The notes beneath the pieces were generated by a model, which ran no database searches, was not told the origin of the DNA, and was given only the letters and a program-made list of their open reading frames with translations. This document shows, piece by piece, positions 8,400-15,006 of a DNA stretch of 26,854 bases; position 1 is the first letter of the stretch; every line of letters begins with the position of its first letter. The translations under genes were made by a program, and so were the position numbers. The stretch lies in NCBI GenBank assembly GCA_026986255.1, contig JALSOX010000027.1, positions 1 to 26,854 of the forward strand, in the 5' to 3' direction. Source of the DNA: Desulfurococcales archaeon. Its GTDB lineage: Archaea; Thermoproteota; Thermoprotei_A; Sulfolobales; NBVN01.

Positions 8400-8672
8400 A
8401 TGAAGTACGAAACACCATCACTAATCCTAAGATACGGCACAATCACTGGACTAATAATAGCGATACTAGGGGAAGTACTAACAACAATAAAACCCACACT
8501 CAAACCACTAACATATTACGGACTAGGAATAATAATAGCAACACCCATAACGTCACTAACAGCGATAGCCGCCATACATGCAATCAAGCACGACCTAAAA
8601 ACATTCACACTAGCAGCACTCGCACTAGCGATAATGCTCACAACAATAGTCGTTATGCTAATAAAACCATAA
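8400..8672 (+). CDS. DUF1634 membrane protein, partner of the TauE/SafE exporter
   Basis: This is a 90-residue protein with three hydrophobic spans: residues 12-28 (TGLIIAILGEVLTTI), 38-60 (YYGLGIIIATPITSLTAIAAI) and 70-88. Size, topology and position directly after a TauE/SafE gene fit DUF1634, a family usually found in this pairing and thought to assist the exporter. The SD-like GGCGGGGA is just before the ATG. The coding strand is unusually rich in A and C and poor in T, which sets it apart from its neighbour and may reflect its membrane composition or a different history. The function remains undefined. Confidence 0.8.
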   Translation: MKYETPSLILRYGTITGLIIAILGEVLTTIKPTLKPLTYYGLGIIIATPITSLTAIAAIHAIKHDLKTFTLAALALAIMLTTIVVMLIKP

Positions 8673-9126
8673 CAAAACATCATGGAGCACACAAAATATC
8701 TTCGCGACCCTAACCTCACATTAAGGCGCTGTAGCGCATCCCCTCAAGGACATAACGTCATTCAACTTAAAACACAATAAATCTTCGAAATTGATGCGGC
8801 ACTCAAATGATTGGAAGTTTACCACGCATATTGCCAGTAGCTGTTTGACTAAATCACTCTTTAGTCCTTCAAACTTAGTCCTTCCAAGCAAGTGAAGTCC
8901 TAGGCTAACGCATGTTTAAAGCAGTAGCGCTCCTCCCTGAAAACCTGAATCAATTACGGTTCTACCTCAACGTTTTTATCGCCTATAGGATTGTACAGCA
9001 CTATCTTAACTATCGGGGATCTGAACTCGGAACCTCTGGTTTAGGGAGGTGGAAAGCCTCATCAGATGTTCCTTTTAGCCCTAAGTCATCACCGGAATCA
9101 GATACTACTCTGATATTTAGGGAGTC
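8673..9126. other. Intergenic region without a convincing gene
   Basis: About 450 bases with no gene I can support. An open frame at 8912-9154 (80 codons) runs over the promoter of the next gene and has no protein-like pattern. Visible structure: a direct repeat TTAGTCCTTC at 8861-8870 and 8875-8884; a T-rich box near 8971-8980; a short hairpin ACCTC/GAGGT around 9031-9050; and the inverted repeat listed separately at 9097-9114. A small RNA is possible but unproven. Confidence 0.5.
9097..9114. promoter_or_regulatory. Inverted repeat, possible operator
   Basis: ATCAGA (9097-9102) and TCTGAT (9109-9114) form a 6-bp inverted repeat with a six-base spacer, ending about 14 bases before the TATA region of the exported-protein genes. 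This position suits a regulator binding upstream of the transcription factor B site. The role is inferred. Confidence 0.35.
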
Positions 9127-9146
9127 AATATATATACATTTATACC
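9127..9146 (+). promoter_or_regulatory. TATA promoter of the exported-protein genes
   Basis: The run caatatatatacatttata is a clear archaeal TATA region. Transcription would begin near 9157-9165, which favours ATG 9169 over ATG 9151 as the start of the following gene. Confidence 0.65.
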
Positions 9147-9168
9147 AATTATGAGAAACGGGGATTCT

Positions 9169-9864
9169 ATGCGGAAAGTGGTAGTACTCGCATTAGTATT
9201 CGTGCTCACGCCTTTACTTTTGGTATCTATGTTTACAGCGAGTAAAACCAACATAAGCTATACGGCGCCACCAGATAAGTTGAAAGACTCCGGCTATCAT
9301 GATGCGGCACTTACTCATTTTAAGGTGCTTGTGGTTGGTCTTAGCAATAACCTAGTGTCCGCGTTAAGGCTCAATGGGTTTAACATATCATCGCATCCAA
9401 GGAGCTGGGACACTATCTCCCTAAGTCATGTAGATGCCCTTATAGTAGGGCTTGATAGTAGCTACAGCGTTAAAGAGAAGGATGTTATCGTAAAATTGGG
9501 TAAAAGTCTTCTTAATAGTGGGAAGACCATAGCGTTCGTATCGAAGGCAGGTACGGATCCTAGGCACTTAGCGGAATACTTAAGTAAGATAATAAAAAAC
9601 CAGGTAGTACTAAAGAATGTTGTGAGCGGTCTAAATGAAAGAGCATGTACGACTGTCGTAAAGCCTGGTAATAAGGGCATAATAAGGACGTGTTCGTCAG
9701 GTGAGAAGATATATGTGTTCATAATTAGGCTTGTTGGCAAAAGACATGATGCCCCCGTAATCTACGTTCTAAGCAGTGATAATGACATTAGAATTAGTTC
9801 TGTTTATGTACAAAAGTGGTTTATAAAGAGCCTCTGGGAGGCGTTGGGTAGAGAGGGGTGTTAG
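9169..9864 (+). CDS. Membrane-anchored or secreted protein of unknown function
   Basis: I do not recognise the family. From ATG 9169 the product has 231 residues. The start MRKVVVLALVFVLTPLLLVS is a signal peptide or membrane anchor, so the rest should face outside the cell. The body has a Rossmann-like flow of strands and helices (HFKVLVVGLSNNLVSALRLNG; VDALIVGLDSSYSVKEKDVIVKLGKSLLNSGKTIAFVSK), similar in style to flavodoxin or class I amidotransferase-like domains but without a catalytic motif. Two cysteines in the second half (RACTTV, IRTCSS) could form a disulfide. ATG 9151 is in frame but lies at or before the expected transcription start. A strong SD site at its 3' end serves the next gene, so the two form a unit. 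Confidence 0.65.
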   Translation: MRKVVVLALVFVLTPLLLVSMFTASKTNISYTAPPDKLKDSGYHDAALTHFKVLVVGLSNNLVSALRLNGFNISSHPRSWDTISLSHVDALIVGLDSSYSVKEKDVIVKLGKSLLNSGKTIAFVSKAGTDPRHLAEYLSKIIKNQVVLKNVVSGLNERACTTVVKPGNKGIIRTCSSGEKIYVFIIRLVGKRHDAPVIYVLSSDNDIRISSVYVQKWFIKSLWEALGREGC

Positions 9865-9869
9865 AGCAG

Positions 9870-10612
9870 ATGAGGAGCCATGTAGTTATGGGTGCTTTGC
9901 CTATTATTATTGCTCCTCATCTTATTAATGATTGCTCCTCAACAAGTTGCATACGCAGAGGTTAGTGTTAGGAATTAGGAATATGGAGCTCTACCAGCAG
10001 TGGGTCAGGACGCACGTTTACGGTGACGGTAACGTACTGAGCCATACTGTCGAATGGTATTATGCGAAGGGATACGTCTCTGGTAGTCCAAGATATTACT
10101 GGGCAGTTTACGTAAGAATCATTCCAGATGCAGCACCAAGCAGTAATGATGAGAAATGGTATGTGCATGATTTTAAGGCTACCTTCAAAGACTTAAGCGG
10201 TTCTCTTTCAGTGTATGATATTAATCCCGGTAATCCCCTTGGCTGTGTTAATTCGTGGAGCGGCGGCGTAAGCGCATCTGCAAGTATGAGTCCAGATGGT
10301 CCTACCGTGAACATAGGTATATCGTACACGGTTAGCGGGAATTTCTACAGTCTTTCCGTGGAGCCTAAGGGTACGTACCCGAAGACATTGTGGGTCTACA
10401 AGCCCTGTAGCATCGTGTACGATAGTGCATGGAAAGCTGGGTCAGCGGCCATGTATGTGGCGACATCTTCTACCGCCATTAAAGTGGAGAATCATGTAGG
10501 CGCTACGTACTATGAGGATGTGAAAGAGTGCTTCCTATTCTACTGCTGGTGGAGTCTAAAAGAAATACATGGCCACGAGCATGTTTGGTACGTTACTCTA
10601 AGTCCGCCATGA
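9870..10612 (+). pseudogene. Exported protein of unknown function, apparently frameshifted near its start
   Basis: An intact frame runs from about 9932 to 10612 (226 codons), but it has no convincing start and no signal peptide. Just upstream, frame 1 encodes an excellent signal sequence, LLLLLLILLMIAPQQVAYA followed by EVSVRN, and then stops at 9976. Removing one T near 9974-9976 joins it to RNMELYQQW in the main frame. A strong SD site GAGGGGTG (9853-9860) stands nine bases before ATG 9870, which opens MRSHVV in frame 0; one further single-base shift near 9885-9890 would link it to the signal sequence. GTG 9892 is an alternative start needing only one shift. The body is rich in Tyr, Trp, Ser and Gly and looks beta-rich, with four or five cysteines. 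This is either a decayed gene, sequencing errors, or recoding. Confidence 0.6.
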
Positions 10613-10869
10613 TGTAGTAACCTAACCTTACATTTATTTAAGCTGATAAGCATTACTCTCAGGGGGAAGCTAGGTTAGAGGACTTCCCGTTGCAATAATT
10701 ATCAGGCATAAGCTTTTTTTGGATGTTAATCTTTAATGACATTTAGCGTCATAAAACTGCTAAAGGTTTTTATAGACGTAATCTCGATGATCGAGGAATT
10801 AGCCAGTGTTCTTCAAAGTCTCCGGTACAAGTTCTTTTGTGCTTGCAAAGAAGGCTTCATGAAACTTCT
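10613..10869. other. Intergenic region left of the integrated element
   Basis: No gene is supported. CTAACCT (10622-10628) and AGGTTAG could pair across about 40 bases, followed by a T run. A T-rich box near 10766-10775 precedes a 34-codon open frame (10787-10891) that ends inside the half-tRNA; it could be chance or a remnant. Confidence 0.4.
10711..10720 (+). terminator. Oligo-T terminator
   Basis: Seven T residues (10714-10720) about 100 bases after the exported-protein genes form a typical archaeal oligo-T termination signal on the plus strand. Confidence 0.45.
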
Positions 10870-10914
10870 TGGTGCGGCGGCCGGGATTTGAACCCGGGAT
10901 CTCCGGCTTGGGGG
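10870..10914. repeat. Left attachment site (orphan 3' half of tRNA-Gly)
   Basis: These 45 bases are identical to 13759-13803. They contain CCA, the 3' acceptor strand, the T arm, the variable region, the 3' anticodon stem and the anticodon loop from C32, but the 5' half of a tRNA is missing. Confidence 0.92.
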
Positions 10915-10921
10915 ATCAGAA

Positions 10922-11024
10922 AGATATGCATGTATTCATATCGCTTGATATGAAAGGTCTTCTGAGGTGATAGTCAACGAGGATAGTTATAGAGGCTATT
11001 ACCTAATGTCTGATATGAAAGGTT
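10922..11024 (+). repeat. Left cluster of TGATATGAAAGGT repeats
   Basis: Two exact copies of TGATATGAAAGGT lie at 10946-10958 and 11011-11023. A partial copy (gatatgca, from 10923) and an inverted core TTCATATC (10935-10942) lie nearer to the attachment site. The same motif clusters at the right end, so these are candidate recombinase arm sites. Confidence 0.7.
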
Positions 11025-11051
11025 ATGGTACCTATCCTAATCTACTAGTGC

Positions 11052-12089
11052 TCACTCTATCCTTATTCTGCCTACGTAAAGTTTCATTCTAGGAGTATCT
11101 CTATACCTACCTTCATACACATGCTCTACTGTAATGGGCTTTATATTCATTGCTTTAAGCTCGTTTTCTAGGAGTATCCTTAAGGCTCTTGCAGCTACTA
11201 CGTTCTTCCCTGCTGCAAGGATGTAGATGTTTCTGATACCGCGGTACTTCTCCAACACATGTTTTACGTAGCATATATGAGGTTCTAGCATAGCCTCGAT
11301 CTTCTCGGGGCGTGCTACTAGAACAAATGCTATCCTTATGTACTTACCGTATATAACTGGTTCCTCAATTTCTTCGCCTCTAGCAAGCTTATACAGCATT
11401 TTGATTAGTTCAAGAACTTCATTGTCTATTGATGGATCTCGGTGTGGGTACCGTAGCTTAGCCACCTCGACCATCTCCGGTATTAGGATTCTGGAGAGTA
11501 GTGATCTATCGTCTATCTCGACGATCATCGATGTAAGTTTGCGGAGGTTCTCGTCGCTTTCTGTTAATGTGTCTATGACTTCGTTGATGGCCGTGACAAT
11601 GGGCTGATACTCCTTAGCGATACTCCTAGCTACGTGAGCTGATAAACAGTTGAGGAGCTTGCTATCGTACACCGCTTTCATCTCTGGTGCTAATAGATCC
11701 GGTATCGCTGTTACCAGCGCTCTAGCGATGTTCTCGTATCGATTCCTCCTACCACTCTTCAATACTATAACGAGTCTACCCGCTTTTAGATTCATAACTG
11801 CTCTATCTTCATCACCCCACTCAACAACTATCTCTGGAACCTCCTCAACAGCGAAGTTCTTGGTGAAGCCGCTCTCTATTAGATGTCTAACCTCCCTGCT
11901 TATAGCGCTCTTCTCAAACCGTTTACTAGCCCACGACAATGTCCAAGATATGTGAATAGCTATTCTTTCAAACCTCTCGGGTTTCTGTATGTAGAGAAAT
12001 AGGATTACTAGAAGAATGAAAGAGATTGGTCCAAGGAAACTCCATATGTTTCTCCAAAGCTCTATCAGTTGGCTAACAGCTTCAGTCAT
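11052..12089 (-). CDS. Single-pass membrane protein of unknown family (element cargo)
   Basis: I do not recognise this 345-residue protein. One hydrophobic span lies near residues 14-36 (NIWSFLGPISFILLVILFLYI), followed by a basic stretch, so the large C-terminal part is probably cytosolic. Next come strand-like segments (EIVVEW, RLVIVLKSGRR), a helical middle (residues about 120-240), and a final alpha/beta region (IRIAFVLVARPEKI; IRNIYILAAGKNVVAARALRILLE). No catalytic motif is obvious. The ATG at 12089 has GAGAGGAG about ten bases upstream. It starts 32 bases after the zinc-ribbon gene on the same strand, so the two form a unit. A membrane effector in a defence or toxin system is a possible role, inferred only from topology and setting. 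Confidence 0.65.
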   Translation of the reverse strand: MTEAVSQLIELWRNIWSFLGPISFILLVILFLYIQKPERFERIAIHISWTLSWASKRFEKSAISREVRHLIESGFTKNFAVEEVPEIVVEWGDEDRAVMNLKAGRLVIVLKSGRRNRYENIARALVTAIPDLLAPEMKAVYDSKLLNCLSAHVARSIAKEYQPIVTAINEVIDTLTESDENLRKLTSMIVEIDDRSLLSRILIPEMVEVAKLRYPHRDPSIDNEVLELIKMLYKLARGEEIEEPVIYGKYIRIAFVLVARPEKIEAMLEPHICYVKHVLEKYRGIRNIYILAAGKNVVAARALRILLENELKAMNIKPITVEHVYEGRYRDTPRMKLYVGRIRIE

Positions 12090-12121
12090 TCTCTACGGCT
12101 CCTCTCTAGGGGTCTAAACCC

Positions 12122-12406
12122 CTACCTACTAGCTACAGCTACTTGCTGTTTCTCCTTGGACAAGAGTGCTACTCTAACTATACAGCTAGGTTTATCACAT
12201 ACTAGAACGGGTTTCCCATCAACCATGAGGATCCCACCTATGTTATCCAAAGTTATCTTTCTCCCACAGATGAAGCACTTAGCCTTACCACTAACAACAT
12301 CGTCGTATAGATTAAGCTTACGTAGTAGCCCAGCTACTTCATCAGTACTGATGGCAGTTACTGGTATCCTCCTCTTAACAACATTCTTCATCACAATCAC
12401 ATCCAA
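12122..12406 (-). CDS. Small zinc-ribbon protein (element cargo)
   Basis: The product has up to 94 residues and contains CFICGRKI followed about 24 residues later by CDKPSC. The C-x2-C and C-x4-C pairs should bind one zinc ion, as in small archaeal zinc-ribbon proteins that bind nucleic acid or mediate contacts. The N-terminal third is a helix-rich segment (TDEVAGLLRKLNLYDDVVSG). The longest frame begins at TTG 12406; ATG 12391 is an alternative with GGATGTGAT before it. A TATA-like tattaata lies near 12429-12436, so transcription of this gene and the membrane protein gene probably starts here. Its job is unknown; it may regulate or partner the downstream membrane protein. Confidence 0.65.
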   Translation of the reverse strand: MDVIVMKNVVKRRIPVTAISTDEVAGLLRKLNLYDDVVSGKAKCFICGRKITLDNIGGILMVDGKPVLVCDKPSCIVRVALLSKEKQQVAVASR

Positions 12407-12425
12407 GAAACTATATGTAAACCTA

Positions 12426-12440
12426 GATATTAATACTAGC
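12426..12440 (-). promoter_or_regulatory. Putative promoter of the zinc-ribbon/membrane protein unit
   Basis: The box tattaata on the minus strand, upstream of the zinc-ribbon gene, is placed to start transcription around 12405-12410. Confidence 0.4.
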
Positions 12441-12590
12441 GCTCTCTAGATACGAGAACCCTGCTAATACCTTTCCGCCCTCCTAAGTGTTCATAAGCTT
12501 CGGAGACTTAAGACCTCTTAACTAGTATCCTTAAGGAATCTTAAAATAAAGATTAGCAACAAATAGCTAAGCTTCTTATTACGTAGACTA

Positions 12591-13505
12591 TTAGAGCTTT
12601 GGTGGATAGAATATCCAAGGTGTTCTTATACCCTCACTGTTCCAGAACTCTATGCTTCTCAGTATGCGCTCTCTAGCCTTAAAGTACTTATCATAAGGTA
12701 CTTCATGTAGGAGTATAAGTGTGACCAAGTTTATTATAGTTGCATTCATTGTAGGCCAGAATCTCTCTCCATGTATGAGGATGTTTCTCCATTCATCAAT
12801 GAACTTGAACATATATGCACCCTTATCAACTCCATACACTCCTCTACACAAATTACAGAACTTCTCCAAATTCTTCCTAAGATCTGTCGAAGCATACTCC
12901 TTGTAGAATAAGTAAAGTAAGTGGCCAACACGATTTATTCTCTTACGATCCTTTCCATATTTTATAACTCTATTTCCTAGCGGAACCTCGAACTGCTTAC
13001 GAACAGTGCCATCCACATCTACATGATCCTCACACATAGTCTTCAACATCCTCTCTAGGAGTGGGAAGGCTAAGTGAGCAGATACTATGAAATCCTTTGC
13101 AAAAACATCACTAAGTTCAGGAAAAATAGACGTGATTTGAGCAATGGGTAGGAGGTTTACACGAAATACAAGGTTCATTTGATTAAGAAGCTCCACATCC
13201 CGTTTCAAGAACGCAAGTTCATCTTTTAGTTCATTAACCAATTGTATAGTCCAAGCCCATAAATACTTGTGGTCATGATTAACATTCTGAGCCTTATGTG
13301 TTTTTACAAGTAGTACAGGTAACTCCCTCAATATCTCAAGCGGAATATCATGAATATTATAATGTTGAACTATTAGGTACTTTGACTCGCAAGAAGTGGT
13401 ATTGATAGCCACATAATTACTCTTACTATCTGCTTTAATCCTGCTTTCACCCTTCATCCAACACTCCACGTAGTTATCTATCAATTTCTTGATCTCGACC
13501 AACAT
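12591..13505 (-). CDS. HEPN-like protein with RX4H motif (element cargo)
   Basis: This is a 304-residue, mostly helical protein. Near residue 240 it reads FIDEWRNILIHGERFW. R-N-I-L-I-H matches the RX4H signature of HEPN RNases, including the usual Asn after the Arg, and the motif lies in a run of helices (YMFKFIDEWRNILIHGE; NATIINLVTLILLHEV) as in HEPN domains. Such domains cut RNA in toxin-antitoxin, abortive infection and CRISPR effectors. The N-terminal half has no recognised domain; there is no signal peptide or membrane span. ATG 13505 is 35-45 bases from an AT-rich minus-strand box (13540-13550). The gene is separated from the other cargo genes by about 185 bases and has its own promoter. 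The HEPN call is motif-based and tentative; no antitoxin is obvious. Confidence 0.7.
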   Translation of the reverse strand: MLVEIKKLIDNYVECWMKGESRIKADSKSNYVAINTTSCESKYLIVQHYNIHDIPLEILRELPVLLVKTHKAQNVNHDHKYLWAWTIQLVNELKDELAFLKRDVELLNQMNLVFRVNLLPIAQITSIFPELSDVFAKDFIVSAHLAFPLLERMLKTMCEDHVDVDGTVRKQFEVPLGNRVIKYGKDRKRINRVGHLLYLFYKEYASTDLRKNLEKFCNLCRGVYGVDKGAYMFKFIDEWRNILIHGERFWPTMNATIINLVTLILLHEVPYDKYFKARERILRSIEFWNSEGIRTPWIFYPPKL

Positions 13506-13539
13506 ATTGCATCAAACCTGTATCCACTCTAATTACATC

Positions 13540-13550
13540 GTTTAAAATAG
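13540..13550 (-). promoter_or_regulatory. TATA promoter of the HEPN-like gene
   Basis: CTATTTTAAAC on the minus strand lies 35-45 bases before ATG 13505, which suits transcription from about 13518 with a short leader. Confidence 0.5.
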
Positions 13551-13658
13551 TATGGTATATCACGTCGGTTAGTCAGCACGAGCATATATTGGAGTTCCTC
13601 GATAGTTCTATTGAACTCCTGACCTCAGTAGAGTAGTATCAGAATCGAATATTTATGC

Positions 13659-13738
13659 TGATATGAAAGGTGGAAAATGGTGATATGAAAGGTGCTCTCC
13701 CGATATGCAAGGAGGTACATGAGCTGATATGAATGTAG
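13659..13738 (+). repeat. Right cluster of TGATATGAAAGGT repeats
   Basis: Exact copies of TGATATGAAAGGTG lie at 13659-13672 and 13681-13694. Degenerate copies follow at 13701-13714 (cgatatgcaaggag) and 13725-13738 (tgatatgaatgtag). The steps are 22, 20 and 24 bases, about two helical turns each. The cluster ends 21 bases before the right attachment site. It matches the left cluster. Confidence 0.75.
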
Positions 13739-13758
13739 AACATCAGTTGATGTAGGAG

Positions 13759-13803
13759 TGGTGCGGCGGCCGGGATTTGAACCCGGGATCTCCGGCTTGG
13801 GGG
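13759..13803. repeat. Right attachment site inside tRNA-Gly
   Basis: This is the intact copy of the 45-bp direct repeat. Its outer end falls at C32 in the tRNA-Gly anticodon loop, a common crossover point for archaeal integrases. Confidence 0.92.
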
Positions 13804-13837
13804 GCCGGCGTCCTAGACCAGGCTAGACGACCGCCGC
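13759..13837 (-). tRNA. tRNA-Gly (anticodon CCC)
   Basis: This is an intron-less 76-base tRNA (13762-13837) plus an encoded CCA (13759-13761). The acceptor stem GCGGCGG pairs with CCGCCGC and the discriminator is A. The D stem is GTCT/GGAC, the anticodon stem CCGGC/GCCGG, and the T stem CCGGG/CCCGG with loop TTCAAAT. The seven-base anticodon loop is CCCCCAA, so the anticodon is CCC and position 33 is C instead of the near-universal U. It decodes GGG glycine codons. Its 3' half is the integration site of the neighbouring element, which restores the gene on insertion. A TATA box (CTTATAAG) lies 26-33 bases upstream. Confidence 0.93.
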
Positions 13838-13862
13838 GCCATGATTTTTGTTTGGGGTGGGG

Positions 13863-13870
13863 CTTATAAG
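13863..13870 (-). promoter_or_regulatory. TATA promoter of tRNA-Gly
   Basis: CTTATAAG on the minus strand is 26-33 bases before the mature 5' end of the tRNA, immediately after the GGGP synthase stop. Confidence 0.65.
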
Positions 13871-13876
13871 TTCTAG

Positions 13877-14668
13877 TTATTTTCTCTTTATTGATTTTAT
13901 GATTTCCACGCATTTTTCAGGGTCTTTCTCCACTATTGTTCCGGTCACTATTATGTCCGCGCCTGCTTTCGCGGCGGCTTTGGCTTTCTCGGGTGACCTT
14001 ATCCCTCCTCCGACTATGAGTGTTAGGTTCTTCTTTACTTTGGCTGCGTGTCTTATGAAGGCTGGCGGTATCGGTTCCGGTGCTCCTGATCCTGCTTCGA
14101 GGTATGCGTATTTCATCCCCATCATCCTGGCTGCTAGTACGTATGCTGCCCCTATTTCGGGTCTGTCGTAGGGTATTGGCCTCGCTCTCCCAACGTACCC
14201 TGCCGCGCCACCGTACCCGACTATTATGTAGGCTGTGGGTAGGGCTTCTAGTCCGTATCTTTCTATTATTGGTGCTCCGAGTACCTGCGCGCCTACGATG
14301 AAGTATGGGTCGTCTGAGTTTAGGAGTGAGAGGAATAGTATGGCGTCAGCGAGCTTGGATATGCCGGTGATGTTCCCCGGGAACAGTATGATCGGGACCC
14401 CCAAGCCCTTAAGTTCCTGAACCACGGCATCTACGAATCTTTCTGAGACCCCTACGGATCCGCCGATGAGGAACGCGTCCGTTCCTGCCTCGACCATGGA
14501 CTTACCCAGCTTACGCAAGTTCTTTAACGCTTCCCCGTAAGCCTTGTCAGGATCTATTAGCGTGAAGTGTAGCGTGCCTTCCTCAGCTATCTTGTTGATG
14601 ATGTAGTCATGCACTGATGACCAGTTACTCCGTGCCTCCCTCAACGCTTTCCTCCTCGGGAGTCTCAT
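13877..14668 (-). CDS. Geranylgeranylglyceryl phosphate synthase
   Basis: This enzyme joins geranylgeranyl diphosphate to sn-glycerol-1-phosphate, the first committed step of archaeal ether lipid synthesis. The (beta/alpha)8 signature motifs are present: FTLIDPDK, YLEAGSGAPEP, LIVGGGIRSPEKA and DIIVTGTIVE. The longest frame is 263 residues and overlaps the upstream Elf1-like gene by 44 bases. Three starts are possible: ATG 14668 (GAGGTGA three bases upstream), TTG 14644 (GAGGAGG six bases upstream) and GTG 14614, which gives MHDYIINK, closest to typical family N-termini. I list the longest. The gene is last in a minus-strand cluster with PINA, the SWIM protein and the Elf1-like factor. Confidence 0.94.
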   Translation of the reverse strand: MRLPRRKALREARSNWSSVHDYIINKIAEEGTLHFTLIDPDKAYGEALKNLRKLGKSMVEAGTDAFLIGGSVGVSERFVDAVVQELKGLGVPIILFPGNITGISKLADAILFLSLLNSDDPYFIVGAQVLGAPIIERYGLEALPTAYIIVGYGGAAGYVGRARPIPYDRPEIGAAYVLAARMMGMKYAYLEAGSGAPEPIPPAFIRHAAKVKKNLTLIVGGGIRSPEKAKAAAKAGADIIVTGTIVEKDPEKCVEIIKSIKRK

Positions 14669-14960
14669 AAGTCACCTCAATCTCGCCGGAGGTGAACTTA
14701 TCCAGGAACTTCGAGTAAATGTCCACAGCGTCAAGTATTGGGGGTATGTCCTCCATGGTTGCGCGTAGCCCGCATGAGGGGTTGAGGCACTTAATTACGG
14801 CCCTTTTCCTAGTTAAGGTCTCATCCTCCTCGTTAACGGTGTATTCATCAACGTCGATAACTAGGTTAGGCAGTCCGCAGGCGGGGCATTGAAACACCTT
14901 AGGTAGTCGGCGTCTCTGCTGACCTATCTTCTTATAGCGTTTCCTTCTGCGCCTACCCAT
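14625..14960 (-). CDS. Elf1-like transcription elongation factor (zinc ribbon)
   Basis: This small basic protein resembles the eukaryotic/archaeal Elf1 transcription elongation factor. It starts with MGRRRRKRYKK, then has a zinc ribbon with CPACG and CLNPSCG pairs, and then the family's closing motif ILDAVDIYSKFLDKF, which corresponds to the PIDVYSxWVD segment of Elf1. An acidic tail follows. A TTG stands directly before the ATG, but the SD site GGTGA lies four bases before ATG 14960, so I chose that start. Elf1 acts on the elongating RNA polymerase; here that role is known only from the family. It overlaps the GGGP synthase gene, so the two are translationally linked. Confidence 0.85.
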   Translation of the reverse strand: MGRRRRKRYKKIGQQRRRLPKVFQCPACGLPNLVIDVDEYTVNEEDETLTRKRAVIKCLNPSCGLRATMEDIPPILDAVDIYSKFLDKFTSGEIEVTYETPEEESVEGGTE

Positions 14961-15006
14961 CAAATCACCGTGTTAGGGGATACGTGGGCCCGTAATTAAG
15001 TTAGCG

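Larger units (their letters stand above)
10870..13803. mobile_element. Small tRNA-Gly-integrated element without its own integrase
   Basis: A perfect 45-bp direct repeat lies at 10870-10914 and 13759-13803. The right copy is the 3' half of an intact minus-strand tRNA-Gly gene, from the anticodon loop to the encoded CCA; the left copy is an orphan half-tRNA. This is how tyrosine-recombinase elements integrate into a tRNA gene: the element lies 3' of the rebuilt tRNA and the displaced 3' end marks the far side. The excised circle would be 2,889 bp. Iterated short repeats sit just inside both ends. It carries three minus-strand genes and no integrase, replication protein or transposase that I can recognise, so it is probably mobilised in trans or is a remnant. 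Confidence 0.85.

Noticed and set aside
8912..9154. 80-codon gene upstream of the exported-protein unit
   Set aside because: It crosses the TATA box and inverted repeat of the next gene and shows no protein-like pattern.
10870..10914. A second tRNA-Gly gene
   Set aside because: Only the 3' half is present; the sequence beyond it does not form the 5' acceptor strand or D arm.
10787..11051. SSV-type integrase gene split by the attachment site
   Set aside because: I read through both attachment sites in the frames that stay open; stops follow within a few codons and no recombinase motifs (R..HxxR..Y) appear.
13659..13738. CRISPR array from the TGATATGAAAGGT repeats
   Set aside because: The repeats are too short, some are degenerate, and the spaces between exact copies are under 10 bases, far below CRISPR spacers. 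No cas genes are near.
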